From contig JALNQF010000261.1 in NCBI GenBank assembly GCA_028456385.1, forward strand, positions 1 through 57,202: a DNA stretch of 57,202 nucleotides, written 5' to 3'. Below, in pieces: positions 1 through 12,189 of the stretch (its first letter is position 1; every line of letters begins with the position of its first letter). This DNA is from Ophiosphaerella korrae (taxonomy: Eukaryota > Ascomycota > Dothideomycetes > Pleosporales > Phaeosphaeriaceae). Position numbers and translations under genes: made by a program. Below the pieces are notes generated by a model. It made no database searches and was not told where the DNA came from. It saw only the letters and a program-made list of their open reading frames with translations.

Positions 1-2880
1 AGAAATAGGAAAAATAACTTATAGAGCTAAAAGACTACCTTCTAGAATATTAACTATAAGACTTAGTAATAGAACTAAAAGAAGATAAAAATATAAGATA
101 GAGCCTAGTCTATAGAAAAATAGAAGAAGAATCTAAAATTAAGTAAATATTTATCTAAAACGTAATAAAGAAAGGATAGATAAGAGAGTCTAAATCCTTA
201 GTAGTGTATAGACTAATATTTATAAACAAAAAGGGGATAAGTAATAAAAGGCTCTACGTAGATTTTAAGAGAACTAATATAATTACTAATAAAAACTAAT
301 ACCTACTACTATAAATAGATAGAATATAAGATAGATTATAAAGAGTAAGAATCTTTACAAAACTAGATATCTAAAACGCCTACTATTAAATTAGAATTAA
401 AGAAGGCAACAAATAGAAAATAGCGTTTAGAATATAGTATAGACTATATAAATATTTAGTTATACTATTTAGCTTAACAAACGCACTAGCAGCATTCTAA
501 GAAAGGATTAATATAGTACTAAGAGAGTACTTAGATATATTTATATTTGTATATTTAGATAACATCCTTATATTCTTAGAAATAGAGGAAGAACACGTAT
601 AATACGTATACAAAGTACTAAAGAAACTAGTAGAGAATAAACTATTTCTTAAAATAAGAAAGTATAAGTTTTATATAAAGAAAATAGATTTCCTTAGATT
701 TATTATTAAACTAGGAAGAATTAAGATCGATCTAGAAAAGATTAGGTTAATTAATAAATAGCTAATACTAAGAAACCTAAAAGAGGTATAGTAATTTTAT
801 AGACTAGCTAACTTTTATAGAAAGTTAATAATAGGATAGTCTAAAGATATAGAACTAATAACAAGACTTATAAAGAAAGATACGCTGTTTAAATAGATAG
901 AAGAATATAATAAGGTATTTAATAAGATTAAAAGAAAGTTTATAGAAAATCTAGTTATTAGAATATATAACCTAGACTTACTAGCGATAGTAAAAATAGA
1001 TATATCTAACTTAGTATATAGAATAGTATTAATACAAGAAGACCTAGAAACTAATAAAGAACACTTAGTTAAGTACTTCTTAAAGAAGATAAAAATAGTA
1101 GAACTTAACTACCTAATCTATAATAAGGAAATAATAGTAATCTATAAAGTATTTAAATAATAAAGAGTATACCTATAAAGAGTAAAGTATTAGATAAAGG
1201 TTTATATAGACTATAAGAATCTTATAGGATTTATAATAAATAAGGAACTATTATAATACTATATAAGATAGTAGGAGTACCTATTAATATTTAATATAGA
1301 AATTATATATATAAAAGAGAAAGATAATTAATTTATAGACGCCCTTAGTAGAAGACTAGACTTACAAAAAGAAGTAAGCACTACTAGTATAGTTTTAGTT
1401 AAGAATAAAGAAAGATATTTAGTCCTAAATATACCTAAGATAGCCGCGATACTTAAAAGAACAAGTAGTAAGCTAGATAAATAGATTTAGAAAATAACGC
1501 AAGAAGTATCTAAAGAAATAGAAAAACTAGAAATCTAAGAAGGATTCGCTTAAGTATATAGAAGAATATATATTCTAAGTAAGATATAGAGAGAATTTAT
1601 AAGATAATTCTACAAATTACTAGTATATAGTTACTAAGGAATTAAAAAAATATTAGATAGACTACTATAAGACTACTACATTCTAAAAGTAAGGTAACTA
1701 ATAATAGAAGTACTATAAGATTATATAGAATACTATAGAAATAAGTATAATAGATACGTACTATATAGAATATTATAACTAGTAGAAGTACTAGAATAAC
1801 TATAAGGAGTTATTATAATAGACTTTATTACAAAACTACCTAAGTCTAGAGACCTAATATTAGGAGTTAAATATAATAGAATTATAATAATAGTAGATAA
1901 ACTTATAAAGTATATATACTTCTAACTATATAAAGAGAAAAGTAGAATAGAGGTTACTATACACTAAGTTCTAGGAACCGTAATTAGTTAATATAGACTA
2001 CTAGATAAGATTATTATAGATAGAGATGTACAATTTATATTAAAATTATAAGGAATAATAACAACGTAATTAGGAATATAATACGTAATATCTATAGTAT
2101 ATTAACTACAAATAGATAGATAATTAGAACGAATAAATTAGATAGTAGAATAATACTTAAGATACTACCTTAACTATAACTAAAATAATTAGGTATAGCT
2201 ACTACCTATAGTATAGTTAGTATACAATAGCGCAAAGAATATAGTAATAGGAGTATTACTCTTCTTTATAAACTATAGATTTAAGCCTAACATATATTAG
2301 ATACTAAGAAACTAGATATCTTAGTCTCTAAGAGGAGAAAACTTCGCTAATAGACTTAAAGATATATACAATTAACTAAGATAGGACGTAGAATTCCTAT
2401 AAGATTGTATAGCTAAGTACTATAATAGAAAATATAAAAAAGGACCCTAATTTAGAAAGGGAGAAAAAGTATAGTTAGTACGTAAGAATATTAAGAGTAA
2501 ACGCCTAAGTTTAAAATTAGACTACGTTAAGATAAAACTATACAAAGTTAAGAAAGAAATTACACTAGTTATATTTAAGTTAAAGCTACTAAATAAGATA
2601 AAGATATACTTAACGTTCTACGTAGCTCTACTAGAATAAGCACTATAGAATATAGAACTACTAGTATATAAAGTAGACACGTATAGAGAATAAAAAGAAT
2701 AGAAAGTTAAGAAAATCCTATAATACTAGTTCTATAATAAAAGAAATTACTACTTAGTAGAATAGATAAGTATAAACAAAAAAGGACAACTATAAGAGGA
2801 AATATAGGAACTAGAAGACAATCTTAATTACTCTAAGAAATTAGAAGAGTTCTAAAATTAAAACCCTCTAGAATACCTAG
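1..2880 (+). pseudogene. pol: Element A pol remnant (RT, RNase H, integrase, chromodomain)
   Basis: This encoded the retrotransposon polyprotein that copies the RNA into DNA and inserts it in the genome. Reading TAR as former CAR, one frame shows the first RT motif (KLDIQNAYY) near 360-385 and the catalytic motif as YLDN at 552-563, with the second aspartate changed to asparagine. RNase H follows at about 980-1340 (D-x-S near 996, DYKNL near 1207, DALSR near 1340). The integrase zinc-binding region is at about 1605-1800, with tyrosines where the family has His and Cys. The integrase core has D at 1821-1823, D at 2019-2021 and E at 2127-2129. A chromodomain-like segment lies at about 2660-2860. 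Many in-frame TAA/TAG codons show that it is dead. No start is visible because the 5' part is outside the window. Confidence 0.88.
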
Positions 2881-3135
2881 TAGTAAACTAAGAGAACTAA
2901 CATTACTAATAATAGATAGAGAAATAATAAAGACGTCTAGTATAAGACCTACTATAGTAATATTAAACGCTTTATCTAAGTCTAGCTTAGCTTCTAGAGC
3001 TACTAACTACTTAGCTAATTTCTTATTATTTAAGGCCTTTATTTTATAAAGACAAGAGAGACAAGCTTAATTCTCTACTAGCTTACTCTACGTAAGCTCT
3101 TAGATACGCTTATACTTAGCTTTAGCCTCTACAAT
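2833..3135 (-). pseudogene. Antisense 303-nt frame, copy in element A
   Basis: This is the equivalent of the frame described at 22806-23108 in element G, on the strand opposite to pol and overlapping its 3' end. It has the same length (303 nt) and ends at the same terminal stop. The internal stops fall at codons that are TAR here, and one of them is still CAG in G. The inferred residues are rich in Lys, Ala, Glu and Leu. Whether it was ever translated is uncertain. Confidence 0.4.
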
Positions 3136-3535
3136 TTAAGATAGTAATTTCTCTTAAGTCTAGTTAATAGCTTTCCCTATTATTGTTAAGCCTAGACGTA
3201 AGAATAAGTATAATAAACCTATACTTAGAAAGAGAAACACTAGACACGTTATAAGAACTACGTATATTCGTATAAATATACGCCTTATAAGCCCTACTAT
3301 TGTTTGTAGAAATAATATAAAGAAGAGACTTAGGGTTTAACTTAAGAGAAGTATAATAAGAATAAGAAAATATTTTAATACTATTACGTAACACGCAATT
3401 AGTAAAGAGGTAGTAATAATATATAGATAAAATAAGTATAAGAGAAGATAAAGAACTCTATATTAATAAAGAAACTAGACTAATAACTTTAGCTCTAAGA
3501 TAGGAAAACTAGGACTTACCTAGAGGGAAAGATAG
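2880..3535 (+). other. Element A post-pol region
   Basis: This stretch of about 650 bp lies between the last pol motif and the 3' LTR and is present in every family 1 copy that retains this end. It holds the start of the antisense frame (2833-3135) and, nearer the LTR, the equivalent of the short sense frame seen in G at 22543-22758. It ends in the purine-rich tract at about 3521-3535, the likely primer for plus-strand DNA synthesis. I recognise no known domain in it. Confidence 0.6.
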
Positions 3536-3962
3536 TGTTATAGGTGTAATAGAGGAAATTAAGATAGAACTAATTAGTCTTAATCTAGGCACTAACAAAG
3601 TATAGGATAAGTAGAGTAATAACTTTAATTAGGAGACTATATATAACTAGGATACCTAGGCTAATCTATAATCTATAGACTCTTAGTAACTATAGATTAT
3701 AGATTAAGATAATCTATAATCTACTAGTCTTAGTAACTATAGATTATAGATTATAATAAGTATATAGTTAGTAGAATACGTATTATTAAGATAGTATTAG
3801 TAATTTAATCCTTTAACTATAGAACGCTAGTACAAGATAGTTGTAAAACATCTTCTACTATTTATAGTTATTATAGATCCTAATACAAGCTTTTGTTATT
3901 ACCTCTTAATCTACTAACCCCTAATACAAGTACCTATAGTTAACAATAGGCAGCCTATAATA
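3536..3962 (+). repeat. 3' LTR of element A
   Basis: The LTR begins TGTTATAGGTGT directly after a purine-rich tract and ends in RIP-altered TATAATA. At 427 bp it matches the other family 1 LTRs (426-430 bp). Its last 60 bases belong to the A/E/G end type (TACCTATAGTTAACA region), not the H/I type. The centre carries the palindromic ATAGATTATAGATTA array (about 3660-3755). Confidence 0.88.
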
Positions 3963-5300
3963 ATTTTACTATTAACTTTCTATAAAAGTTTACTAGTTTA
4001 TAAAATTATTATACTTTTTTTAAGTTCTTTAGTGTTAGCTATTTATTAATTAACTTAATCTTTTCTAAGTTAATTTTAATCTTTCTTAGTTCTATAATAA
4101 ATCTAAGGAAATCTATTTCTTCTATATAGAATTTACATTTTCTTATCTTAAAGAATAGTTTACTTTCTACTAGTTTTTCTAGTATTTTATATATATATTA
4201 TACGTATTCTTCTTCTATTTCTAAGAATATAAAGATATTATCTAGATATATAAATATAAATACGTTTAAGTACTCTCTTAGTACTATATTAATTCTTTCT
4301 TAGAAGGCTACTAGTACGTTTATTAAACTAAAGAGTATAACTAGGTACTTATATAATTTATATTACGTTCTAAATACTATTTTCTATTTATTACCTTTCT
4401 TAATTCTAATCTAGTAGTAGGCGTTTTAGATATCTAGTTTTATAAAGATTTTTACTTTTTATAGCCTATTTTATATTTTATCTATTTATAGTAAAAAGTA
4501 TTAGTTCTTATTTATAACTATATTAGTCTTCTTAAAATCTATATAAAGTTTTTATTACTTATTCTTTTTTTATCTATAAATATAAGTCTATATACTACTA
4601 AGGACTTAGATTCTTATATCTATCTTTTTCTTATTATATTTTCTATAAATACTTATTTAATCTTAGATTCTTTTTTAGTTTTTCTATAGACTAAGCTCTA
4701 TCTTACGTTTTTTTTTCTTCTAAGTCTATTACTAAGTCCTATAGCTAGTATTCTAGAAGATAGTCTTTAGGCTCTATAAGCTATTTTTCCTATTTCTTAT
4801 ATTCTTTAAGAAATTCTCTTTTATAAGTACTTATATTAGCTTTTAATATTTCTATTTTATAGTAGTTAATTTTTTTTATTCTTTAATTAATATATAGGTT
4901 AGTTATCTATAACTATAGTATTCCTAGTATTATATCTTATTTATTATTAATTATTATTATATCTATAACTATATTCTTAATTGTTATTCTTTCTAGTTCT
5001 AGTATAGAGAGAACTATTTTAAACCTAATAGGTTTCTAGAATAGTTTTCTTTTAATTATACTTAGTTATTAAGAGTACTTCTTTATTATATAATATATTC
5101 TTTATATTTCTATAAATTTTTTTAATATAAAGTTCCTTATAGCTCTACTATTAATTATTAATTATACTACTTTTCTTTAGTATATACTTATCTTTGTAAT
5201 ATATAGGCTTCTTATACCTTCTAGCTATTTTTACTTAGGTAATTTTATAAATTATCTATTTTTCTAAAGCTATTGCCTTATTTTATACTTATATTTTTTA
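3963..5300 (-). pseudogene. pol: Element B pol remnant (protease and reverse transcriptase)
   Basis: On the minus strand the protease active-site remnant lies at about 5141-5165, where the family DSGAT reads as NSRA- because both TpG pairs became TpA. The RT follows leftwards. Its catalytic motif is YLDN at 4238-4249, followed by the thumb and the start of the RT-RNase H connection, up to the break at 3963. Numerous TAA/TAG codons interrupt it. It aligns with G 25080-26450. Confidence 0.85.
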
Positions 5301-7430
5301 TATTTTAGATATTTATTATATATATATTTATACTATAGTCCTTATTAGACGTATTTCTTAGATAGTTTTAGTTCTAGTCTTACTTCTAGGTATCTCTCCT
5401 CTAGTATTATTTCTTATCCTTAGATATCTTCTACTAGAATTACTCTTATATAATTATAGCCTTTTCTCTAGATTAGCTATATACTATTATTTACCTTAGG
5501 GTTTCTATATATAATATAATTCTTATCTAAGTATAATATCTATAATACTTTAAAGTATACTAGATATTTTAAGTCTATTATTTTATTATCTCTTTCCTAG
5601 TATTTATCTTTTCTAGGTATATCTATTATTAAGATATAGTATACTATTAGTATCCTTAGTATATAGGCTTTATTAATCTATTACGTTTTTCTTATAAGGA
5701 ATTACTATTCTCTTTATATAGGTATTCTTTTTACTATAACTATATTTTACTTTATCTATTCTTAAAATAGTATAAACTTTATTTCTTTAAAATTACGTTC
5801 TTTCTAGTCTTTATACACTTTTTTAATACTTATAACTAGTAAGTATTTCTAAATAAACTTCTATTATTTATTTTATTCTTCTATATCTATTATTATATAG
5901 CTATTATAGCTATATATATCTAGCTAGGTATACTTTATACTTTTTATACTAGCTTATTTCTTACTTCTTTATAGTCTTTTAGAGGAAGCTATAGTAGTTT
6001 TTTTATCTAGTACTAGTACTTTAGCCTAGATTAATAGTAACTAAGGTTCTTCTCTTTCTAAATCTTCTATTAGTAGGTCTATTATATATACTATCTCTTC
6101 TAGCTATACTTTTATTCTTTTTTCTTTTATTACTACTACTCTATTCTTTTATAAGAACTATCTTACTCTTTATTTTATAGAAAGATATATATAGTAGTTA
6201 TCTTTATAATAAAAGGTCTAGTAGAGTATTACGTATTATATTTCTTTACTTTTAGCTACCTTCTTTTAAGGTTTAGCTTATACTTATAGTACTTTTTTTT
6301 TCTTCTTAGTTATCTTTAACTAAGCTTCTTTATCTTTTTTAAAATCTTTACTTTTATAGTTTTTTATAAAGTATCCTAGTTTCCTATATTTATAGTATAC
6401 TATATCTTTTTTCTTCTATAATTAGTAGTCTTTTATATAGTAACCTTTCTTACTATAGTTAAAGTACGTAAAGTTTTTATTCTTCTTTCTCTTCTTATTC
6501 TTATTAGCGTTAAGGATTATAGGGTCTCTAACGTCCTAGTTTCTAGGTTAGCTTTTATACTTATTTTTCTTTTATTCTTAAAGATTATTATTAATTTATA
6601 TTACTTATTATTTTAGAGCTTCTAGTATCCTAGGTTTCTCTATATAGATTATTTTATATTAGATTTTTATATTTAGTCTTTGTTTAAATTGTAATATTAG
6701 GGCTAATTTATTTTATTCTATATTTTAAGATAGTTATTTAAACTATACTACGTATTTAAGAATACTCTTACTTTATATAAGCCTTTTAAGCTTTTCTTCT
6801 ACTTATTAGGTAATATCTATATCTCTAAATACTACTCTTATTTATTTAGTAAAGTATTTATAACTTCTAAAGATAGCTCTAGTTTTATCTTTTTATATTA
6901 TTAGGGCGTATATTATATAATCTATCTAGTAAAGCTTAAACTATCTTATTATATCTTCTTTAAGGTATATTCTAATATATATTACCTTCTTTTTTTCTAT
7001 ATTAAAGTATAGTACTTCTATATCTATCTAGAGTTATACTAATACTATAAAGGGTTTTAGTTTTTCTCTTATTCTATTAAACTTCTTAAGTATAGGTATC
7101 TTAGGTAGTTTCTTTATTATACTTATCTCTAGTTATTAAGTAATTAGTTCTATCTAATTTTATCTTTTAATAATAGCTTTAATTTATACTTTGTTCTATT
7201 TTACGTAGTCTTATAGTTCTTTATTTTACGTTTCTAAAGCGTTAATTACTATCTTTATATCTTTTTTTTCTAAGATTAAGCTATTTATATAATCTTTAAT
7301 TGTCTCCTATATAGTACTATCTAATTTATAACTACTTCTAGGTACCTTAGCTATTTATTAAGTTAAACTTTCTACTATTATATTAGCTAGACTATACGCT
7401 ACTTACGCTTTACTTCTCTTAATAACTAAA
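5300..7430 (-). pseudogene. gag: Element B gag and gag-pol linker remnant
   Basis: Gag is the nucleocapsid and capsid protein. On the minus strand the capsid-like core is at about 6650-7330. Two zinc-knuckle remnants lie at about 6421-6482 and 6358-6410, each with Tyr where Cys and His are expected (TGY and CAY both become TAY under RIP). A linker rich in Lys, Glu and Ile joins them to the protease. There is no ATG start. It matches the gag of D, G, H and I throughout, so the assignment rests on both motif order and the alignment. Confidence 0.78.
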
Positions 7431-7439
7431 TTAGCAAGG

Positions 7440-7880
7440 TATAATAGGTATACTAGAGTTAACTTCCTAATAACCTTTAAGTTATTAGTAAATTAAGAGT
7501 TAATAATAAAAGTCTATATAGTAATTAGTAATAACTATAAATAATAGTTAATTTATATATATAATATTAAGTATTAGCGTTCTAAGTTAAAGATTAGATT
7601 ACTAATACTATCTTAATAATATATATTACTACTAACTATATACTTAGGTCTCTTAGCTAGCTTCGTACTTTATATTTACTAAGATCGCGAATTATAAATT
7701 TATTACGTACTTAGCTTTATACTTTGTATTTACTAAGATTATAAATTACAAATTTATTACGTGTCCCTATTATAGTTAGCTTCCTAGTTAAGTTTATTAC
7801 TCTATAGATTATACGTACTATTGTTATTTATAGTAGGGCTAATTAGCTTAAGTTAGTTTTTCCTTGTTATAGCTATAACA
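7440..7880 (-). repeat. 5' LTR of element B
   Basis: It starts directly after the conserved leader (ATTAGCAAGG on the plus strand) and ends GCTATAACA at 7880. At 441 bp it is the longest family 1 LTR. The extra length and the altered centre come from a local tandem duplication (7657-7766) that replaces the usual palindromic array. Its end type resembles D. Confidence 0.82.
7657..7766. repeat. Two-unit tandem repeat inside the LTR of B
   Basis: Two neighbouring units of about 54 bp share the order GTATTTACTAAGAT, a variable middle, then AAATTTATTACGT. They lie where other family 1 LTRs carry the ATAGATTATAGATTA array, so this part of the LTR is variable between copies. Confidence 0.6.
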
Positions 7881-7920
7881 AAGACCTTATATAGTATAAG
7901 TATTAGAATATATTACTATT

Positions 7921-8001
7921 ACAATCTAAATATATTCTAATATAATTAGACTAAAGTTTTAGAAGCCTTAAAATATTAGAATTAGAATATATTTAGATTG
8001 T
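7921..8001. repeat. Inverted repeat upstream of element C
   Basis: The 21 bases at 7921-7941 (ACAATCTAAATATATTCTAA and one further T) are the exact reverse complement of 7981-8001, separated by 39 bp. Shorter flanking copies of ATTAGAATATATT and its complement at about 7902 and 8008 extend the symmetry. It could form a cruciform or be a regulatory part of the C LTR. Confidence 0.75.
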
Positions 8002-8165
8002 ATTTATAATATATTCTAACGTAGATTTACTTATATTATAATAAGGGTTCGTTAAATACTTAAGACTCTTGTAAACTCTAGTATAAGTTAGGGGTAAGGC
8101 TAATACACTAAAGATTATAATATTATATAGTTATAATCTAAAGTAAGGCTAGTATGCTATATAGG

Positions 8166-8175
8166 TATATAAAAG
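8166..8175 (+). promoter_or_regulatory. TATA-like box in the element C leader
   Basis: TATATAAAAG lies in a locally less AT-biased context (followed by GCTCGATAC), about 240 bp before the beginning of the gag region. This is the expected place for an LTR promoter. In such AT-rich DNA a TATA match alone is weak evidence. Confidence 0.3.
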
Positions 8176-8419
8176 GCTCGATACTTATAAAGAGAGTAAA
8201 GTAAGTATTATTTTCTCTTAGATACTAGTAGTACTATTAAATACTATCTATTATCTCTTTACTATCTCCTATAGCTTATAGTAAGTACTATTATCTTCTA
8301 ACTACTTCTTAATATAATAATACTTCTTTACTAATAGTTTAGAGATAATAATAATATACTCTTTATAATAAGTTATAATAATAAAAGAAAATATATAGTT
8401 AATAGTTAAACAAGACCTT

Positions 8420-9480
8420 ATATAGAGTATAAGTAGCGCGTAGCTAGGTTATATACTAAGTACGCTAGTAATAATTAAAGAACGTATTTACAAAGTAACT
8501 ACTAGATATAATAAATTAGCCTAACTATATATACTCTACGCCCTAGAAGACAAGATTATATATCTAAAATAAGAATAAACTACTCTTTACGCTATAACTT
8601 CTAAGAATAACTCTAAAGTTACTATTATTACTTCTTAAAAGTATAATATAAACTCTTTAGTTAATAATATACGTATAAAGTATATACTTTACTCTAAAGA
8701 GCTTATAGTATATAAAAGTAAATTTCTAAAAAAATACTAAAAGTACTATTACTTATATAAAATAGTATTTTACTTTATACTTTAAGACTTTAAAGTAAAA
8801 AAAGATAAAGTCTTTTAGGCTATATAATACTTTAAGGAAGACTTATATAAATAATAATATATATATATTAAGTATAATCTAAATATAAATAAACTTCTTA
8901 CTTAAGAGTACTTTAAAAAGTACTTACTAAACCTACTCTCTAACCTTATTAACTATAGCTTAGAAGTAGTAATAGCGTATACTATAGCTACTTAACGTAA
9001 AGAATAAAGTATAAAATCTTTTACTAGATATCTAGATATCTTTAAAGACTAGCTTCTTTAGTATATAAAGAAATAAAAAATTTAGTACTTTTTTTTAAAA
9101 CTATAGCCTAAACTGTAAAGAGTAATTACTAACTATTATTAGGTCCTAGTAATAAGAGAAGACTTTATTACTTTAAGCTTAATACTTAAGTATAACTTAC
9201 GTAATATAATAAAATTATAAAAGCCTTATATAAAATAGTATAAGTAAAAAAAACTTAAAAAAGGCTTAAATAAAAAGAGATACAAAGAACTCCTAAAATA
9301 AGTTAGTAAATAAGTCTACTATTAAATACTTTAAGTACTATAAAAAGAGATACTATACTAGTAAGTAGTATAGTAGTAACTCTAACTATATTCTAGTCTA
9401 TATAAACTAAATAGAAAAAGGCCTAGCTTTATTATTAGCTCTAAGATAGTAAAGTATAGATTAATTAATATCTTACTAAG
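8420..9480 (+). pseudogene. gag: Element C gag remnant
   Basis: Reading TAR as Gln, a frame from about 8930 to 9420 shows a capsid-like core (RYLDIFKDQLLQYIKKQ at about 9029-9080, then a Leu/Lys/Gln-rich helical part). It sits directly before the protease, where gag is expected. I see no clear zinc knuckle. The sequence does not align with family 1 gag. No start codon survives. Confidence 0.5.
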
Positions 9481-9499
9481 TATATAGTATATATATATA

Positions 9500-11741
9500 G
9501 TATAGCTTTAGGCTTAGAACTAGAAATAAAGCTTTAGGTTATTTTAGACTCTTAAGTAGATATTAGTTTTATTAGTTAGTAGACTATAGTAAAAATAAGA
9601 CTAAAACTAATCTAAGACGCTAAGCTCTCTAGACTAAGCTAGATAGAAGTATAAAAGTAGAATACCTATACTACTTATAAGCTTTAGGTACACCTTACTA
9701 ATAATAAAGTAATATATAGGTCTAAGATTATAGTATATAGAGTAAATAAAAAAAGAGTAGTACTCTTTTTTAGAAATCTTTTTCTTAAATAAGAAGAGAT
9801 ATAACTTAACTATAGATTATAAATATAGCATTAGAAATATACTTCTATTACCTAAGTATAGTTATATATAACTAAAGAATTTATAAAGGTCTTAGAAGAA
9901 ATATAAGTAAAACTATACTTACTAGAAGTACTTAAGACTAATATAATTAACTTAAAATATAATATATATATCTACGCTATACTTATAGTATAAGAGTTAT
10001 ATATTCTAGACGCTTTATTAGAATACTATAACGTATTTAATAATATTACTATATAGATACTACTCTACCTAAAAACTTCTAATTACGTAATCCTATTAAT
10101 AAAGAGAAAAAAACTTCTTTATAAGCTACTTTATAATCTCTCTATATATAAGCTTAAAGTACTCTATATATATATAAAAGATATACTTTATAAAAGCTAA
10201 ATATATTATAGTAATAGTTTAGTAAAAGTACTTATTCTTTTTATTCTAAAGAAAGATAGAGCTCTATACCTCTATATTAACTACTATAGCTTAAACTTAG
10301 TTATAGTAAAAGATTAGTACTTACTCCTACTAATTAAAGAGACGCTAGACTACTTATTAGGCGTATAATACTATACTACCTTAGATCTTAAAGATACCTA
10401 CTATAGGATTAGAATTAAATTAGGAGATAAGTAAAAAACTACTTTCTATACTTACTATAAGTATTTTAAATACCTAGTAATACCTTTTAAGCTAACTAAT
10501 ACTCCTACTAGTTTTTAAGCGTATATTAACAAGGCGCTTAGTAGACTCCTAGATTATATCTATATAGTATACCTTAATAATATACTTATATATACTTATA
10601 GTAATAATATTATACTATACTAGCGTACTATCTACTTTATACTAGTAGCGCTAAAAAGAGTAGAACTTTTTATAAACCTAAAGAAATATACCTTTATATC
10701 TAATAAAGTATATTTTCTAAGCTTTATTATTATAAGGTATAGTATATATACTAAACCTAAGCGTATTAAAACTATTACGTAATAGCTAGAGCCTATAAGT
10801 ATTAAGAAACTATAGTTATTCTTAAGTTTTATAAACTTTTACTAAAGATTTATTAAAAGATATACTTATAAAATAGCTCTTTTTATAAACTTATTAAAAA
10901 AAAAGTAAGAATTTTATTAGCTTAGTATAGTATAAAAAGCTTTTAAATAACTTAAAGTATACTTTATAAGTATACTTATCTTATACTACTATAACTTAGC
11001 GCTACCTATTTACTTAGAGATAGATACGTTAACCTTTACGATCTCTAGGATCTTGTCCTAGCTCTACCTAGATAGAAAATAGTATCTAGTTACTTTTACT
11101 TCTAGAAAACTATAAGAAGTAGAATTAAACTATAAAATATATAATACTAAACTTCTTACTATTATTTATAGTTTTAAATAGTAGAGATACTACCTTAAAG
11201 GTATATAGTATATAATTTAAGTACTTATAGATTATAATAACTTATACTTAATACGTACTATATATAAGCTAAACTTACGCTAAGTATACTAAGTTATATA
11301 CTTAAGAGCTTTTAATTTTAAAGTAAAATACTAGGCTAGTAAGCTAAATCCTATAGATAGCTTCTTAAGAAGATATAACTATAAGTAAGAGAACTTATTA
11401 CTAGTATACTTATTACTTACTTTCTAGGAAAAATTATAACTAGTAAGCTTAGTAGCTAAAGTAGAGATAACTAGTAAAGTAAAAAAATCTATAACTAAGC
11501 TAAGCTTAGAAAGTATATATAAGACGTATAAAGCTAGAAACTATAGTACTAAAAAAACTCTTACTACTAGTACTATAAAATATATACTATACGTACTACG
11601 CTTAATAGCTAGAAAGTTAGTTAGTAGTAAACCTATATTAGTATAGTCTAAAACCTTTCTAATAACTTTATATAAACTATAGTAAAGAGACGCCTTTATA
11701 TAAGTATAAGTAGAAAGTTTAATAAAAGTTAAAAGTACTTA
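9500..11741 (+). pseudogene. pol: Element C pol remnant, first part (protease, RT, RNase H)
   Basis: A retropepsin active-site remnant begins at 9547 (Asp-Ser-x-Val-Asp-Ile-Ser-Phe-Ile-Ser). The RT contains LDLKDTYYRIRI at about 10381-10415 and the catalytic YxDD as YLNN at 10570-10581, both aspartates changed. The thumb follows, then RNase H at about 11010-11330. The frame is broken by many TAA/TAG codons and then by the insertion of D at 11741. The RT is clearly of the Ty3/Gypsy type but differs from family 1 (for example the NNILIY context). Confidence 0.82.
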
Positions 11742-12169
11742 TATTATAGGCGTAATAAGAGAAATAGAGATAAAACTAATTAGTTCTAACTTAGATACTA
11801 ATAAAGTATAAGATAAGTAGAGTAATAACCTTAATTAAGAAACTACTTATAACTAGAACACGTAGTAGTAATCTATAACTACGTATAAATAGATTAAAGT
11901 AATCTATAATAATATATAAATAGATTAGTAGTAATCTATAGTATTATATAAATAGATTAGTATAAGTATATAGTTAATAGAACGTATATTATTAGGATAG
12001 TATTAGTAATTTAATCCTTTAACTATAGAACGCTAATATAAGATAATTATAAGACATCTTTTATTATTTATAGTTATTACTAATTATAATATAAGCTTTT
12101 ATTATTAACTCTTAATCTACTAATACTTTTAGAGGTTATTAAGAAGTTGACCCTAGTAACCTTATTATA
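11742..12169 (+). repeat. 5' LTR of element D
   Basis: 428 bp, beginning TATTATAGGCGTAA (RIP-changed TG start) and ending CTTATTATA before the conserved leader CCTTACTAATTTAG. The centre has several units of AGTAATCTATA and TATAAATAGATTA. The 3' LTR of the same element has fewer of these and is 63 bp shorter. Confidence 0.88.
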
Positions 12170-12189
12170 CCTTACTAATTTAGTTATTA

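Larger units (their letters stand above)
1..3962 (+). mobile_element. Element A: family 1 Ty3/Gypsy chromovirus, 5' part outside the window
   Basis: The visible part runs from the protease-RT linker of pol through RT, RNase H, integrase and chromodomain, a post-pol region, and a 3' LTR (3536-3962). It aligns by eye over its whole length with H (about 40070-44019). To its right, the reverse-strand element B begins in the middle of its RT-RNase H region, so A is inserted in B. The five bases after the LTR (ATTTT, 3963-3967) are the expected right target duplication; the left copy lies outside the window. RIP damage is moderate: some TG and CA remain, for example around 2030 and 3900. Confidence 0.88.
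3963..7880 (-). mobile_element. Element B: family 1 chromovirus, reverse strand, interrupted by A
   Basis: On the minus strand this piece holds the 5' LTR (7440-7880), leader, gag and the protease-RT part of pol, and stops where A was inserted. The remainder (rest of RNase H, integrase, 3' LTR) should lie to the left of A, outside the window. Its right border falls against element C leader sequence. The five bases after the LTR (AAGAC, 7881-7885) are the expected target duplication but cannot be paired here. RIP is heavy. Confidence 0.85.
7881..8411 (+). other. Putative LTR and leader of element C
   Basis: About 530 bp without any recognisable coding, between the end of B and gag of C. It contains a strong inverted repeat (7921-8001), a TATA-like site (8166-8175) and a direct repeat: AAGACCTTATATAG at 7881 recurs at 8412, followed in both cases by the same TATAAGTA with a 2-bp shift. 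The most likely content is the 5' LTR plus leader of C, but the boundaries are not proven. Confidence 0.4.
7881..11741 (+). mobile_element. Element C, left part: family 2 chromovirus, split by D
   Basis: This part holds an AT-rich leader or LTR region (7881-8411), gag, protease, RT and RNase H of a Gypsy element different from family 1. It breaks at ACTTA (11737-11741), the target duplication of D, and resumes at 53848 with the integrase. It is the oldest layer of the nest and is heavily RIP-mutated. I cannot delimit its LTRs: no stretch after 55195 convincingly repeats 7881-8411. Confidence 0.78.

Noticed and set aside
3164..3394. Open frame of 76 codons on the minus strand in A
   Set aside because: It is antisense to the element, begins at GTG, is rich in Ser, Asn, Tyr and Ile, and lies opposite the short sense frame best seen in G. 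It looks like a shadow, although it could in principle be upstream of the antisense frame at 2833-3135.
3946..3962. End of the A LTR placed at TTAACA (3945)
   Set aside because: That would give a 410-bp LTR and leave 17 bases that match neither B nor a target duplication. Comparison with the E and G ends places the border at 3962, giving 427 bp and a clean return to B.
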